From Ficedula albicollis (lineage: Eukaryota > Chordata > Aves > Passeriformes > Muscicapidae), in assembly GCF_000247815.1 (NCBI RefSeq), contig NC_021681.1:21331495-21395494 (forward strand): 64,000 nt of DNA. Direction: 5' to 3'. The translations under genes were made by a program, and so were the position numbers. Below, in pieces: positions 1 to 13,806 of this stretch (within the stretch, counting starts at the first letter, position 1; each line of letters starts with the position of its first letter). A model generated the notes under the pieces. That model was not told the origin of the DNA and did not search any database. It saw only the letters and a program-made list of their open reading frames with translations.

Positions 1-2623
1 ACATCTTAGGAAATGGATAATAGAAAAAAGGCTCATCAGAGACCCTTTAGAGGTGCAGCAAAGCTGGAATAAAATGCCATCTCCTGACAGTACCTTTAAG
101 GTTTCATAAAAAGATAATGGATGTGCTTGTCACCAAAGCTAATGATCAAACATTTTCCCACTTTTACTGGATATTAAATTGTGAACTATAAAAGAAAACC
201 CCACAGTCTAAGCAATGTAGGAAAAAGAGTCTTTGTACATTTTTTATCTCCTTTGATATCTAACTAACATAAACCTTCTTATTGCACTGTTACTTTCACT
301 GAATAGCCACTATGCCATGAGATGCTTACTTTTACTGAAGTGGAAAGACTTCTTTTCAGAAGAGAGAGCTCTCCAGGTTGCAGAACAAGAACATAATAGT
401 CTATATTTGCAAAAATACTTAAGTGAAACCAAACACTAACTCATCACAATATCTTTACAAAGTTGACCAAAGATTTTTAATTTCATATGAAGCAATTTTT
501 GAAAGTGTTGTATCTAAATTGTATACATTATTTTGAATCATATTCCTAATCCTCTTTTTAATATTTTCAGTAGTGCTACCATGTCAAAATAAAGGGAGGA
601 ACAAGGCGGTAAAAAAAACCTAAACATCCAAACTATGTGATGGAGACAATACAAAGTAAATAATTACCAAAATTAGGGTAAATCAAATTAACAAATTTGA
701 CAAATCAAAGTAACAGTGAAAAAAGCAGATCTAGTTTGAAAGCAATGGGAAAAAAATATGGTATGTTATTCTATTTAAAAAGAGAAAAGTATTAAAACCA
801 AACAAGACTACCTTCTAGTCGATCCCAATGGAATGAGACCCCTGAAATAGGCAGGTATTCCAAGTGCCTGTGAAGCAGCTTTCACTAGAATAGATTCTCA
901 TTTTTGTGACCTGCACATGGTCAGCTGATAATTCTTCATCCCAAGAAAGGGCTCACCAGGCTAAATTCTGGAATTGCCATAGCACTGATCCACACAAACT
1001 TGCTCATAAGGGAAAGGTTGTGCTTTATTTTTTTGGCCTGCTGGGAATGTGCAGCTCCTTGCTGAGAGCAGGGTGGATGAGGGCAGAAACTCTGGGCTTG
1101 CCACAGGTTGCCCAGCTCTTACTGCAGGGCTGTGGCTTTGTATTCCATGCACCTCTCTGGCCAGTAGGAGATTGCAGGTTGGCATCATTCTGCACAGCAA
1201 CAAATCCGTCTTCAAACATGAGGTATTTTCCTAATCTATCCAGACACGCAGCAACAAAATATTTTATGGCATAATAAGACTCATCGTTTTTTCACTAAAT
1301 TATCCATAAAGCTCCAACAGTCACTAAAAAAGTTAAGAAAGGGCTTTTGTGACAGTATTTTTTGCTTTGTTCTGTTTTCTGTCACTAATGTGTGCTTTAT
1401 TTGGCATGAATGCTGCAGCCCAGCACAGCTGGCTCACACAACGCACTACTGAAAAATGGAATTTTGGGCTGGAAAACACAACAGACTTCTAAGAACAGCT
1501 CTTCTCAGAAACAGTTCTGTGCAAGAGGATCAAATACCTTTCCAGTACTCTTGTTCTTCATCACACCACTTCAAATTATGGGCAAGCAGGCTGTGTCACA
1601 AGGGGATGCCCTGCACTGAAGAGCCCCATTGATTTCAGTGCAGTTATTTGGGAAATAAAGCACTGAGTAATGTTATCAGAGCTTTCAGTCTGCTGCAGTG
1701 GCTTTACTTGCAACATTAAAAGTACCAAATGGAAAAAAAAAAATTGAATGGTGGAAAACTTGGATGAGTGTTTTCTGTTCAGTAATCCTAGACAATATTT
1801 TCAGACTAGAGGGTGACAGTATAAATGCAAGACTAAATGACAGTAATGTTTCCTATACCCTCCTCAAAAGGGAAAATTTCATATAATTAAAGAAGGCATA
1901 ACAAGGACAATCTCACTCATAGGTGTGCTTCCATTTTGACATGAATTTTGGTCTAAAAGTTTAGGATGTTTACCTTCCCAAGGCAGACATTATCAGAATG
2001 ACTAACAGAAAATACAAAATACAGCAACTTTTCCTATTTATTTATTACCACCTTTGACCCTGACCCCTGGAATGGAAATTTACTGTTTCTGTAGGGACAA
2101 CCACTGCCTCTTAAAGAAGAAAAAATGGGAAATTTAAAGCAGTGCTCAAACTAGAGATTTCTCTAAGTCATTATTCCTTCCCCCTGTTCAGTTTGTGAGC
2201 TTCAATACAAATGCTTTTTTTCTGTATAAGTGCTGTTAAAGTCCTGTGGCTTAAAGATAACCAAGAGCAAAGAGTATAAACTAATAAAATAAAGAAACAA
2301 ATTCCCAGTTAGCTCTCTCCTTTCTGTCTACTATTGAAACTGAAAGCAGTAGTAGCCAATGGTGACCCAAAACATTCTCCTTCTCTAAATAAACTTTTCA
2401 TAAGAAAGAACACAGAAAACAGCATTGGCAGTATTAAATCTGTCCATCATGATCTTTTCTGGGTGTTGAATAGACTTCTTTTATAAATCTTTTCAATTTT
2501 CTTAAGGAAAATTAAATAAGATCCTCTTGCTTTTTACCAGGTGGATATATATTGAGTAAACATTTGACATCTCCTATCACCTGAGTTTAGAATCCAAATT
2601 TGTCTTAATATCTGCCCTTTCCC

Positions 2624-2641
2624 AAAAAAAAAAAAAAAAAA
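2624..2641. repeat. A18 homopolymer
   Basis: An 18-base A run after CTGCCCTTTCCC. There is no recognisable retroposon body directly upstream, so a SINE/LINE tail cannot be claimed. Confidence 0.8.
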
Positions 2642-3851
2642 GCCATAAAATATATCTGCACTATCCTTCTGCAGTATTCCTTCTTGGTGAAATTGCTTGC
2701 ACAAGACTTGCATTCAGAAAGAATCTAAAGAAGACATAGTGTGTTTCCAATGGCTCCTTATTCAGTAGTCCCCAATTTCCCAGGGCAAACATTTCTCTTT
2801 TCCATCACCTTTATCTAAGGACAGTTTCTAACAGACCTTCGTTCTCAGACTTGTTTCAAATTCCAAATTGGGCAGGGAGCTCACCAGGGCTTTGGGTTTT
2901 TGTTGGATTGTTTGGTTAGTGTATTTTGTTATTTTGGTTTGGTTTCGGGTTTTGTTTTTGTTTTTATTTTTATTTTAGATGCACTTGCTCCATCATTCTT
3001 CAATTTTTATTATTGTTTTCTCTTTACCAAATGGATTTCACTTTTAAGCATTTTCTAACATTTTACTTAGAAGCAAATCTTGCATCTCCAAAAAACACAG
3101 CTCCTTGAGGAGATTAGTCTATAAAACAAAGGATCTTTTAACTCAGAATGAACAGGAAAATTATCTGAACTTCATCAAAAGCTGTCTACTGTGGACTTAA
3201 TAGTAGGACTGTGAAGAACCTCATATCAAAACACATCTCCAGTCTCATTGTGATTGGCCTGAAAGAAAATGTTACTATTTCAGCTCTAAACATTTATTGA
3301 ATGATAATGATTTTTCAGTTTATTTATTTAAGAAAAGTTAACATCCTGGTGAAACAATGGCAGATGACTCACAGAGATCACCCAGATAAAGACATATAGC
3401 CACAAAAGTCTGATACAAGAAACCAGATCAATAAAGGTGGTATGGAAAGGAATAGACAGACTTTATTTCATCCCTACATCTTCTCATGTGATTAATAATT
3501 CCTTAAATTTTCCTTCAGCCTGTAAAGGCAGGCACCAGTACCTCGCAGGCACCAGTCAGTGGAGCTGGACCTCTCACCTGGGATATGATCAGGTAGGGGA
3601 AGCTGAGAATTTGCTCCCTATGCTTTTGAAAATCCATATCTTAATGTGACTGCAAAGGGTAACATTCTGCTGGAACAAGGAGGAGCAAGAGTTTCAAAAT
3701 ATCAAAATTGAAAGCTGGTATCTACTATGATTATTCACAGTCCTACTCTGATGGTATCTGTAGATTAGGAAACAAGAAAAAGCAGAAAAAATTTAAATTG
3801 CTCAAACTTTCTTTTCTGATTGTTTCTCCACTACCTATTTAATCATATATC

Positions 3852-4373
3852 GTCATTATTTATCTAATACATGACAGATAGGATTCCACCAAATACAACA
3901 GATGTGTATGACTTCTACATAAACAGCATTGGTTTTACTAAGAAAACCCTGCAAACCTTTTACAGAAAGTGGTATCAATATTCATACAAATCACTGGATT
4001 CTGCTGTGAATTTTAGAGATTTTACTGTTATAGGTCACACTAAAAATAAAATCAGCTCTTTGACTGTTGATGTTCAGTACAGACCATGAAACCCAAAGAA
4101 TCACAAATACATGTCATTATTTATCTAATACATGACAGATAGGATTCCACCAAATACAACAGATGTGTATGACTTCTACATAAACAGCATTGGTTTTACT
4201 AAGAAAACCCTGCAAACCTTTTACAGAAAGTGGTATCAATATTCATACAAATCACTGGATTCTGCTGTGAATTTTAGAGATTTTACTGTTATAGGTCACA
4301 CTAAAAATAAAATCAGCTCTTCGACTGTTGAGGTTCAGTAAAGACCATGAAACCCAAAGAATCACAAATACAT
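3852..4373. repeat. Two-copy tandem duplication, 261-bp unit
   Basis: Copies are 3852-4112 and 4113-4373, with only three differences that I can see, all near the right end (TTTGACTGTTGATGTTCAGT versus TTCGACTGTTGAGGTTCAGT, then AC versus AA). Each copy carries a reading frame of about 70 codons starting MTDRIPPNT. I do not recognise the product, and all three changes alter the protein, one to a stop, so it looks fortuitous. Confidence 0.95.
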
Positions 4374-5165
4374 GAACAAAAACGAAATCATCCTAAGATC
4401 AGTGAGATGTTAGCTGTGGCTTACTTCAGGGATCAGTGTCAATTTACAAGTGGAAAACCCATTATCATCAACAAAGGGGTATTAATTTTCATCTTTCAAG
4501 CAACTAGCCCTTTTAAACACTGCAATTACTAATGACTTCGGAATCTGACTAAATAATACACAAAAATAAACAGCCCTTTCAGATAATAGATACTTTCTTT
4601 TATAGTGGCATATAATACAGGGAAATATTGTTTGAGACATCAAAGACAGGCACTGGTATCAAACTGAAATGTCGATTAGATTATTAACTGCTGTACTAAT
4701 ATGTGTCCAGGACTTGAAGTTACATAATTGGAAAACAGGGGGAAGAAAATCATAAAAAATACCAGAACTTCCTTACTTAAGACGTTATATCACAAATTAA
4801 ACCTCCAGTACCAAGGGAATAAATCCAGACAATAACAGTTATGATCTCTCTAGAAATTATTCAGTCCCTTGTAAAACACAATCACAGTGGACTAAATTTC
4901 AAAATCTAAAGTCAAAATCCATTCCTTCCCCCTGAAATTAGGATGTCAAATTTTTAACAAAAATGAAACTGTTGGAAGACAATTACCCAGATGAGCAAAG
5001 CAGAAACGATGCACTGGGGACTGTATTAGCCAAATTCAAAACACCAAGAACAATGATGAACAAAAACCAACAACCCAAGAGCAAAGCAGAGTAGCAGACA
5101 TTTGAAAATAAAATTGACTGATCTTCAGAATAAACTCTCTGCTGTGAATGACACTTAGTCTGTCT

Positions 5166-5279
5166 CACCCTTTCAGATGGTATAGGGAGTACCCTTACAC
5201 CTATTAAGTGTTCTGAGGTTAACACCCTTTCAGATGGTATGGGGAATACCCTTACACCTATTAAGTGTTCTGAGGTTAC
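5166..5279. repeat. Two-copy tandem duplication, 57-bp unit
   Basis: CACCCTTTCAGATGGTAT begins both 5166-5222 and 5223-5279. The copies differ at about two internal positions (AGGGAGTA versus GGGGAATA) plus the last bases. Confidence 0.95.
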
Positions 5280-6049
5280 TGTTCTGATCTCCATTATATC
5301 CTTTCAGGAGTTTTAGCATGCAATATTTTGGTAGAATATGCAGAAAAACCCACTAGCAATCATATTGTCTCAAGAGTGGACTTTATCATGCATGTGACTA
5401 CTCTGAGAAAATAGCAGAGTAATTTATATTTAAATAAATACAAGGTACTAGAAGGAGACCACACACCTCGACCAAGAGCAGGAGCACATTCTATTGAATT
5501 GAATTGAAACAATCAAAGGTAACTCTTTCATTCTCTAATTCATTATCTGGAAAAGAAATACTGGAGGTACTGAATAACAGCCATAACACTTCTCAAAACC
5601 ACAAAGAAGCTCAAAACAAACAGGTAAAAAGATGTTTTCATAACATCCTTCACTTCTTCAAAGCATGAATAAATCATGGTAGTGAAAAGTCTCTTTCATT
5701 TTAATAGCAAACCCTTCCTTATATGGATTAAAAGATTTTTTAAAATTAATTTACCTGTCTATGAATTAGAGCATCAGTGCTATTCACAGAAACAAACAAA
5801 AAATATCAAACCAAAGAAACAAAAAACAAGCAAACAAACAAAAACCACCCAAAAAACCCCAAAGCAGAAACTCTTCTGGCTGGACAGCTCAGCAATGGGA
5901 ATACCTGTTTCATGCAGCACGACAGCAGGCTCTTCCAGAAAATACTTGCAATATCTTTACATCTCATCCCCAGAACACAAACCTTATATTCGACAATGAA
6001 AATTTAAAAATACTTGTTGTCGCTCTTCTGCCTTTTTTTTTTTTTTTTT

Positions 6050-6054
<5 letters not shown>

Positions 6055-6109
<55 letters not shown>
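6055..6109. repeat. 55-bp pure G run between two T runs (probable artefact)
   Basis: T21 (6033-6053), one A, G55, then T20 (6110-6129) followed by AAGGAC. The left edge (T run, A, G) echoes the right edge (T run, AA, GG), as if one T-run locus had been represented twice with a G filler between. It starts 93 bp downstream of the donor of the 153-bp exon. Confidence 0.9.
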
Positions 6110-6111
<2 letters not shown>

Positions 6112-6202
6112 TTTTTTTTTTTTTTTTTTAAGGACATTCTCACATACAATATGAATTGCATTGCAGATAGCAGGGATTAGTGGAAAGCTGAAAGCTGCTT
6201 AC

Positions 6203-6355
6203 CAAGCACCCCAAGGCGATAGTTGACTGTGATGACTATCACATTGCCATAACTTGCTAGAACACTGCCATCATACAAATTTCCAGTGCCTTCCATGTAG
6301 GACCCTCCGTGAATATACACCATCACAGGCTTAGGTCCCCCACTGTCCCGAATGT
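6203..6355 (-). CDS. NLGN1: NLGN1 coding exon, first part of cholinesterase-like core (HGG region)
   Basis: This internal exon is 153 bp (51 codons), phase 1 at both ends. The acceptor is TTTTTTCCAG before ACATTCGG (AG at 6357-6356). The donor is GTAAGC (GT at 6202-6201), close to consensus. With the G carried over from the previous exon it starts [10 protein letters not shown], runs through [15 protein letters not shown] and ends in VNYRLGVLG. The variable positions NLYDGSVL and [11 protein letters not shown] fit NLGN1; NLGN3 and NLGN4 have NMIDGSIL at the first of these. The segment forms central strands of the alpha/beta-hydrolase fold, and HGGS corresponds to the oxyanion-hole loop of cholinesterases. 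Neuroligins are catalytically dead, but the serine-to-glycine change lies in a later exon not seen here. It follows the splice-site-A cassette at 16709-16650 in frame. A 55-bp G run starts about 93 bp downstream of the donor and a 754-bp G run about 112 bp upstream of the acceptor; both are probably assembly errors, but the exon itself is intact. Confidence 0.97.
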
Positions 6356-6465
6356 CTGGAAAAAATATTAAGACACATTTTATCTCAAGAAAGCACCAAA
6401 GAAGATACATGCAAATTTTTAATTTTTTTTTTTAATTTTTTTTTTTTTTTTAATTCCTAAAAGTC

Positions 6466-7223
<758 letters not shown>

Positions 7224-10200
7224 TTTTTTTTTTTTTTTTAGTGAGGTTATTTTTACTCAAAGTGTTTCTCAAGCAACATCTTTTACATAAGGAAATGGGC
7301 AGGTGGGCACAAGTGTTTCTTTGTGGCTTGCTCATACCAAAAATTCCTATTTTTGGAACACTCTGAAAAGCAGAAAGGAAATGAAAATGGTAACACATTT
7401 GCTCAAATGCAGTGAGGCATTGCTCTGATTCTGACCCTGCTGAACTGGGTGTCTTCTAAATAATTTCTACTAACATAAGAGTGAGCTCATTTTGGCTGAA
7501 CACTTCTGAAAGCTCAGTGTAACTTTCTGTTCACTTAGCTAAGGGAAATCCAACATATTAAGATAAACAAGATTTCTGCTTGTACACAAAAATGTTGATT
7601 TCTTCCAGTCTACTAATTTGTAAAAGGAGTGTACAAACAGCTGCCTTTGGATGGATCTGAAGTTTGAGTTGAAGTACTTGAAAGTTGTTTAGCACTTAGG
7701 CCTTGAATTAAGATTATTGATAGCTCAGGTAGCCTGGAGGTTAAGGTGCATGGATATTTCTTTGTTTCCTAAATCATGAAAAGGATTGAATGTTTGGAAA
7801 ATTAACTGCCTGGAACAATATTGAAAAATCCCCACCCTGTATTCAAAAAAATGGCAAGATTCTCAAAAGGTACATCAAAGGCAGGGAACAGTTTTAAAAT
7901 GTTAGAAGCTCTGCCATTCTCTGCAACCACAAAATTAGATATTGTCATACTGTTTGGGGTTTTGGTTTAGGTATCCCTCCACCTCCAAACAGTATTTGCA
8001 AATGGATGCATCTACTTACAATAAAATTTTGAATATATGAACAGAGCTACTCCTCTTGAGGAGAATTGCTCCTGAGTAGCAATTGATATGTTTTTAAAAG
8101 TTGGGGTTTTTCTGTTGGACAGGAAATAAATCAGATTAGGTTTAAATTTAAACTTTTACATCTGATTAAATTGCATTTTGTTCTGATTTACTGGGTGCCT
8201 GAGTCTCTTCCACCACCCGAATCATAATATGCCATAGTAGTTCCTCCAAATCAAGAAAGACAAGAGCAAGAGAGAATACGGAAAATTCCCTGTGAGGAAT
8301 TGTTCTGAATATTCTGATTCAAAAACACTTTTTTTGTCATTATGACTGTATTCAAGTGATTTCTCTGATTGCTTCCTTCAGCTTTTGAAGAAACCTCAGA
8401 TGTATTGTTTATTCCTTTGATTTGGAGGGATCTTAGTTAAGAAGCTTTCAAGGGAGCTCTCTGCAGAACTGCTAGAATTGTTTCTGAAGTGCTGGAAGGA
8501 GTAGGTGGGGGCAGTTACACGAAAAACCCTGCTTTTGGAACTTGCTGAAAAACATCAGCACAGATCTTTCTGTTTATAGAAAGCCAACTGCTACTATTAT
8601 TTTGATATTGATTCTAATTTGAAGAAAATGCCAGAAGAGTCAAGATCAAAAATCGGATCTTCAACATCGGAAGTACTGGAACAATCACTTATTCAAGGCC
8701 AAAGAGATGATGAAAAGTTGTGCATGAAATTGCTTGTATTGCTCTCCTTCATTGAGCCTTTAGTGAGGGCTTTCCAACATGCAACTTTCAGAGTGTAAAG
8801 CTAGGGATTATTTATCTTCACTGTTCATAGAATGGAGTTATGATCTTCTCAGATTTAAAATCTACACTGTCTTTCCAAATTCATATACATTTCAGGAGAT
8901 GCTTTGTTCTTAGTCTATGCAGCCTTCTTTTTTTTTGTACAAATATGGAAGCAATAATAAATTATTAATCTGAAATCACTGTGCGACTGTTCCCAGCAGA
9001 AATTGTACACAGTTAATTGTATGCTTGATGGTAACACAGGGGGAGACTGTCTCAGAATTCTTCTTTAATTAAAATTACATAGAATTACAGAGCACCAACT
9101 GTGAACAGCAATGAAATGTTGGTAGCACTGGCCTGTATATCTGGAAAATATTATTGGAATGTTTAGAAAAGAATGGGTGCCTTTTATCTGAGAAAGGAAG
9201 CAAATATTCATGAATAAAATCTCATATATAAGGAAGTTATTCTTTGAGTAATTTGTGTCTCCACAATACTGTTATTTTCTACTACTAATATTCTTGTAAA
9301 GATTACAGATCAGATAGATAAGGGAAGGCCAGTTTTCAGCTCTGATCCTGTGCCATGTCAGAGCAAATGACATCAGATTGAATTTTCCTTGTGCTGCTTT
9401 GCCAAAGCCATCAGTCACAAGCAGAATCCCTCCTACAAAAGAAAAACTGTGCATCTGAGAGTCTTAGTCCAGTGATCTAGTGCTGGAGACACCAGTCAGG
9501 GTATGCAGAATTCACCTGAGGCTGGGGGCACTTTGGGCTATGGATTGTACAAAGCTGTGGAGCTCTTCATGGGGAAAAGAAAAATCATTGCATTTTTGTC
9601 ACAGGTTTTAGATCAAGTCTACAGCCTGGAATATTTGAAAGGTACAAATTTCAGCTGGGAGAGGGCTGTTTATGTAAATATGTTATTAGCACCTGAGGTT
9701 ATTAAATAATAACATCAAAGGAGGAGAGAAAAAAAAAATCAGACTGTAATCAAGAATTGATTCCTGTCTTAAAATGTTCCTCCATGAAAACTCTCATCCT
9801 TTAAAACAAAACTGGAGGAAGAATTAAGATAATACTCTGTGAGGAGAGCACTTGTGTATCGGTACAAAAGCGGCAGAAAGATGCACTTTTCAAAAGTGAA
9901 TATTGAAGTTAAGTGAGTCAATTAAGTAAATAATTTATATTTTTGGTACTCGGGTACTTTTTAAAACCTGTCCATAAGTGATACATCTTTCATTTTTTCT
10001 ACAGACTGGTGTCAGTCCTTTTCATGCATGTGCTGGAGTGATCTCAGGACACTGCTGTTACACTTTCATATGCAGATTAATAGTTATTTGTGTTTGTAGC
10101 TCATTCTGAACCTGAAGACTTTAGGTGTAATTGTGACATTTCTGCCTAGGGTAGATTTATAGAATGATTTAATTTAGTTGTGTTCTGCACTTTTGTTGCT

Positions 10201-12464
10201 TTTTATTAAATGTTGCTATAATTAAAAATGGACACATTCATCTTTTCAAAGACATATGCAAGGATAACACTGTTAAAAATCCTTCTCAAATTCAGCTCAG
10301 ATCTGGTTTCAGTCACACAGATCATTTTTCAGTGCTGTGCTTTGTTTGGCTTTAAATTGCTAGTTCATAAAACATCTAAGTAGATCTTACTGTACAGCAG
10401 AAAATAACCTTGTTTATATTACATATACATTAACTTTCTTGTAATTATTTCTATTATCACTTCTTTCTGTACCTTTCTAATGTTTGCTGCATCTACTTTT
10501 TATGTCTCATCTTAATTATGTTACAGACAATTTAGGAATAGGGCTGACTTTTATTCTATGTTTGTTACATTACACAACAGGGAACCAGGTCTGACTGCGA
10601 ATATCAGTCACAATTGTCATATATAACAAAACATAATTATTGCTTCAGTCATTCAAAACTGCTGTGAATTGGCCACGTGACTTAACAAGCATAATTTGCA
10701 GGGAACAGCCAAAATGGGAAAGGAGAAAAGCCTACCTGGAGACAACTTCAAACAAAAAGATAATTAGTTTAGCACTGATGTCACAAGAATTGCTTTTCTA
10801 GATGGCATAAAAAAACTGTGACAGCTTGATGCAGATTGTTAAGTAAATCTTGGGTTTTGAATATGAAACAGCACTAGAACAGTGGAAAATTTTTAGATTG
10901 GTTAGTGCAAAACCTGTGTGTGCCTTCCATAGCATGTTATGGGGATATCTGTGTAACTCTTCCATAAGCTTTTGTAGAAAACATTTAAGTAGAGCATGGT
11001 ACCAATCATTCCCACTCTTAATAATTTTAAGGCCTTTTATCAGCATTTGACCTTTCAGTTCAAATCCATCAGATGCCTTATAGATAAATAATAAACTAGT
11101 GCACTTACTCCTAATATGTAAACATCCATTAATGCCACATTTTTAACATGAGGTACAAAACTAGATGTCCTGAGATTATTATACCAACTATTGAGCTTCT
11201 GTGAGGAGTTTCAGATATGTTTTCTATTTTAAAATACAGCCTGCATCCATCGGGCTTCAGACAAATAGAATTCTCTCCTTTTGTTTGTTTTCCTATCTGT
11301 CAAACCAGGGGATCATTTTGTGCACTCTCAAACCCTTAACTGCTTTGAAAATAATTTGAGATCCTGATGGAGGACTATATGAATGCTATCCTAGCATGAA
11401 AAAGGCCAAAGCTTTTACAGGTAAACATCTGGAGCAGATTCCCATTAGAGTAGGACCTCAACAGCCAGGTAGGCAGTAATTTTAAATTATTAAAGGATGA
11501 TGGTTAGAAATGCAAAAGCTGACAGACTCTTCATTGTACAGGCAGTGCTGAAAGTAAAATGAAGCCCTAAAGAGGTACTTGAATTAAAGGTCTGTCAGAA
11601 TTTTATCATTCATGTTTTCAAGTATTAATAACATCACCACAGAAATTTGACACAATTTGAACTGAGTGTCTGTGTGTAAAGGGAAAATATAATCAGCACA
11701 ATTTAATGTGCAAGTGGCATTGGAAGCTGTACTTTGGAGAGGAAATCACAGAGCTAACATGAATGGGTGACAGGAGGAACAGGAATTGTGAATTTGGCTA
11801 CGTGCATCAGTCAACAAGCTCACCCAGAGTGGTCAGATCTGTGCTACCCCAGCCTGGCTGGCTCTCATTAAAGGCTATAATTAAGGCTGGAGCATGTGGT
11901 TGTTTTGCAGGGCAGACAAGTGTGTTCTGCTATTTGCTGATCTCCCAAGTCCAAAAACTTGCAACCAGTGCCAGACAGAAAAAGTGTTGCTCCCCCTCTT
12001 TCTTACCATGGCAGCTAAGGCAGATGAAATGCCAAACTTGGCATCCCAGTGTATTTTAGCAGCAATGGAGGGTAGGGGGTGTTGGAGAGCCTCACCTCTG
12101 CAATGTGCTCCTTCACACCAATGGCACTACAGCCTGTCAAGCATAAGAGGGATTTGCAGATGAATTCTGCATCTTTAGCAACTTAAAATTTGAGTGGGTT
12201 TTTGGCTTTTTTGATTTAAAATATGCTCTGAACCAAGACCTTCTGTCAATGAAGTCCAATAGCCCATACAAGTCAGAGCACCAGACTAAATTATCAGAAT
12301 CATCACAGTTACAGCCTGTGAGCAAACAGCAACATCTGCTCCTAATCTGTCTCCTTTTCCACAGTAGACATTGTAAGGGAGGAGGGAAGAGCAGAAGCAT
12401 CTATCCACTGCAGTGCAGACCCCACTTCTGAGGCATGTACTCTCAGCAGCAGACATGGTGTCTG

Positions 12465-12603
12465 TGTTCCTCAGACTCAGCATCTGTATTCTTCCTTTCT
12501 AAAAATGGAATAGCAGCATTCCTGTACTGCAGAGGGATGCTGTGAGCCTGAATACATTAAAAACTGAGAGATGCTCAAACAGCACTGGGGACTAAATAAG
12601 GAT
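12465..12603 (+). mobile_element. Ancient MIR-like SINE tail (tentative)
   Basis: CTCAGACTCAGCATCTGTAT, TAAAAATGGAATAGCAGCAT, CAGAGGGATGCTGTGAGCCT and AGATGCTCAAACAGCACTGG follow the order of the amniote MIR/L2-type 3' region (CTCAG...CATCTGTAAAATGG...CACAGGG.TGTTGTGAGG...). The copy is diverged, and the exact family cannot be settled by eye. Confidence 0.5.
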
Positions 12604-13346
12604 TTAAGATTGATGTGCCAGGCAAGGTGTGTGTGATAGAGCAGAGGATGAGAATTCATTTGTGAGCAATCCTTCATGGATATTTCATATAACACTAACT
12701 ACTTACAAGTCCAGTTCTGATCCCAGAGTGCATTGGCTGGTTAATGATTTGTGTTGACATATTTTAGGTCATGCTTAGGATTTTAGTGAATATGAACTGG
12801 GGTTCATAAGAGTCACTGATTTTTGCTATAGCCAAATTAAAGTTAAATTATTACCTGACAAAAATTAAGACTAAGGAAAGACAATAAGATGAAAATATGC
12901 TACTTTTTAAAACTAAGCCTTGATTCCAGACTGGGGAAGGTACACTTTGTGTAACTGCTGAGCAATTTGAAGGCAAATCTTGCATCTACACTTGATATTG
13001 CATACCTTCAGCAAAATGAGCAAATCCACCACTATTATAAAGGAAAACTCTCAATGCTCACTGGTTGGAAGAGCTTTTGCCACTCCTGTTTTTGCTGCCT
13101 GCTCAAGTCGTTCAATATTTACTGAAAACAGGTAAGCAATAGACGTGTAGGAATGAAAGGGTTAAACAGAAAGAATAATGCATCCAGACTGGAGAAAAAA
13201 GGCATTTATATTATTTCTGACTTTTCACACTCACAGAATTTGAAAACACCTTCATTTTTTAAACAGCAAATTTGCAGATCATTAGCCGGTAATGTGCATT
13301 ACTGCCTTTGGGTCTTTTGAAAACAAAAATGAAAAATGATCTAATT

Positions 13347-13430
13347 AAGCCTGGTCTACTGGTTGCAGCACATACCAGAGATCCAAGTTTGATTACTGAC
13401 TCCAGTGCTTGGGCTGGCAAGGTTTGGACC
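13347..13430 (+). mobile_element. Ancient tRNA-derived SINE head (tentative)
   Basis: GCCTGGTCTACTGGTTGCAG resembles a polymerase III A box, and GATCCAAGTTTGATTACTGA lies where the B box (GGTTCGANTCC) would be, about 35 bp later. This fits the 5' end of MIR-like amniote SINEs. It is heavily decayed, so another origin is possible. Confidence 0.35.
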
Positions 13431-13782
13431 ACAATACTGTGGTAGTGGCATGCAGCAGCTGATGGGAGTAGGATTATTGACCAAGGTTTTAAAATGAAAT
13501 CTTCTAATCAAGCTCAGATATTTGAGTGGCACAACACAGAATGTTCTCCAGACATTTGCTACAAGAAGCTGCTATGGAAGATCTTTCTTCAGAAAGATAT
13601 AATGCAATAAATAGACATGAGATCTATGGATTTTTTGATGTAGGGACCATCCTGGGCTTTTTAGAAATCACTGGGCATTATTTATACAACATGGACTCCA
13701 TGGATATCTGATACCAGCTGTTTTGCACTGTGTACAGCCCAGCCTCCCTAATGCTCCAATTTCATCATTCATTCAGTTTAGC

Positions 13783-13806
13783 TTTTTTTTTTTTTTTTTT
13801 TTTTTT
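13783..13806. repeat. T24 homopolymer ending in ACAG
   Basis: A 24-base T run followed by ACAG. It looks like a plus-strand splice acceptor, but the gene is on the minus strand, so it is most likely a poly(A)/poly(T) expansion without splicing meaning. Confidence 0.8.

Larger units (their letters stand above)
1..6202. other. NLGN1: NLGN1 intron downstream of the 153-bp exon (to window edge)
   Basis: A+T-rich non-coding sequence. Apart from the two tandem duplications, the A18 run and the T-G-T homopolymer block described separately, I see nothing recognisable. 5790-5870 is an A/AAAC-rich low-complexity patch, and 2926-2980 is GT/T-rich. The next NLGN1 exon (FLSTGDQAAKG region) is not present, so it lies left of the window. 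Confidence 0.8.

Noticed and set aside
4983..5294. 103-codon minus-strand frame with an internal repeat (TSEHLIGVRV)
   Set aside because: The repeat in the protein only reflects the 57-bp tandem duplication; no family resemblance and no splice context.
7720..7790. AGCCTGGAGGTTAAGGTGCATGG, like a SINE A box
   Set aside because: No convincing B box or SINE body follows, so it is too weak to annotate.
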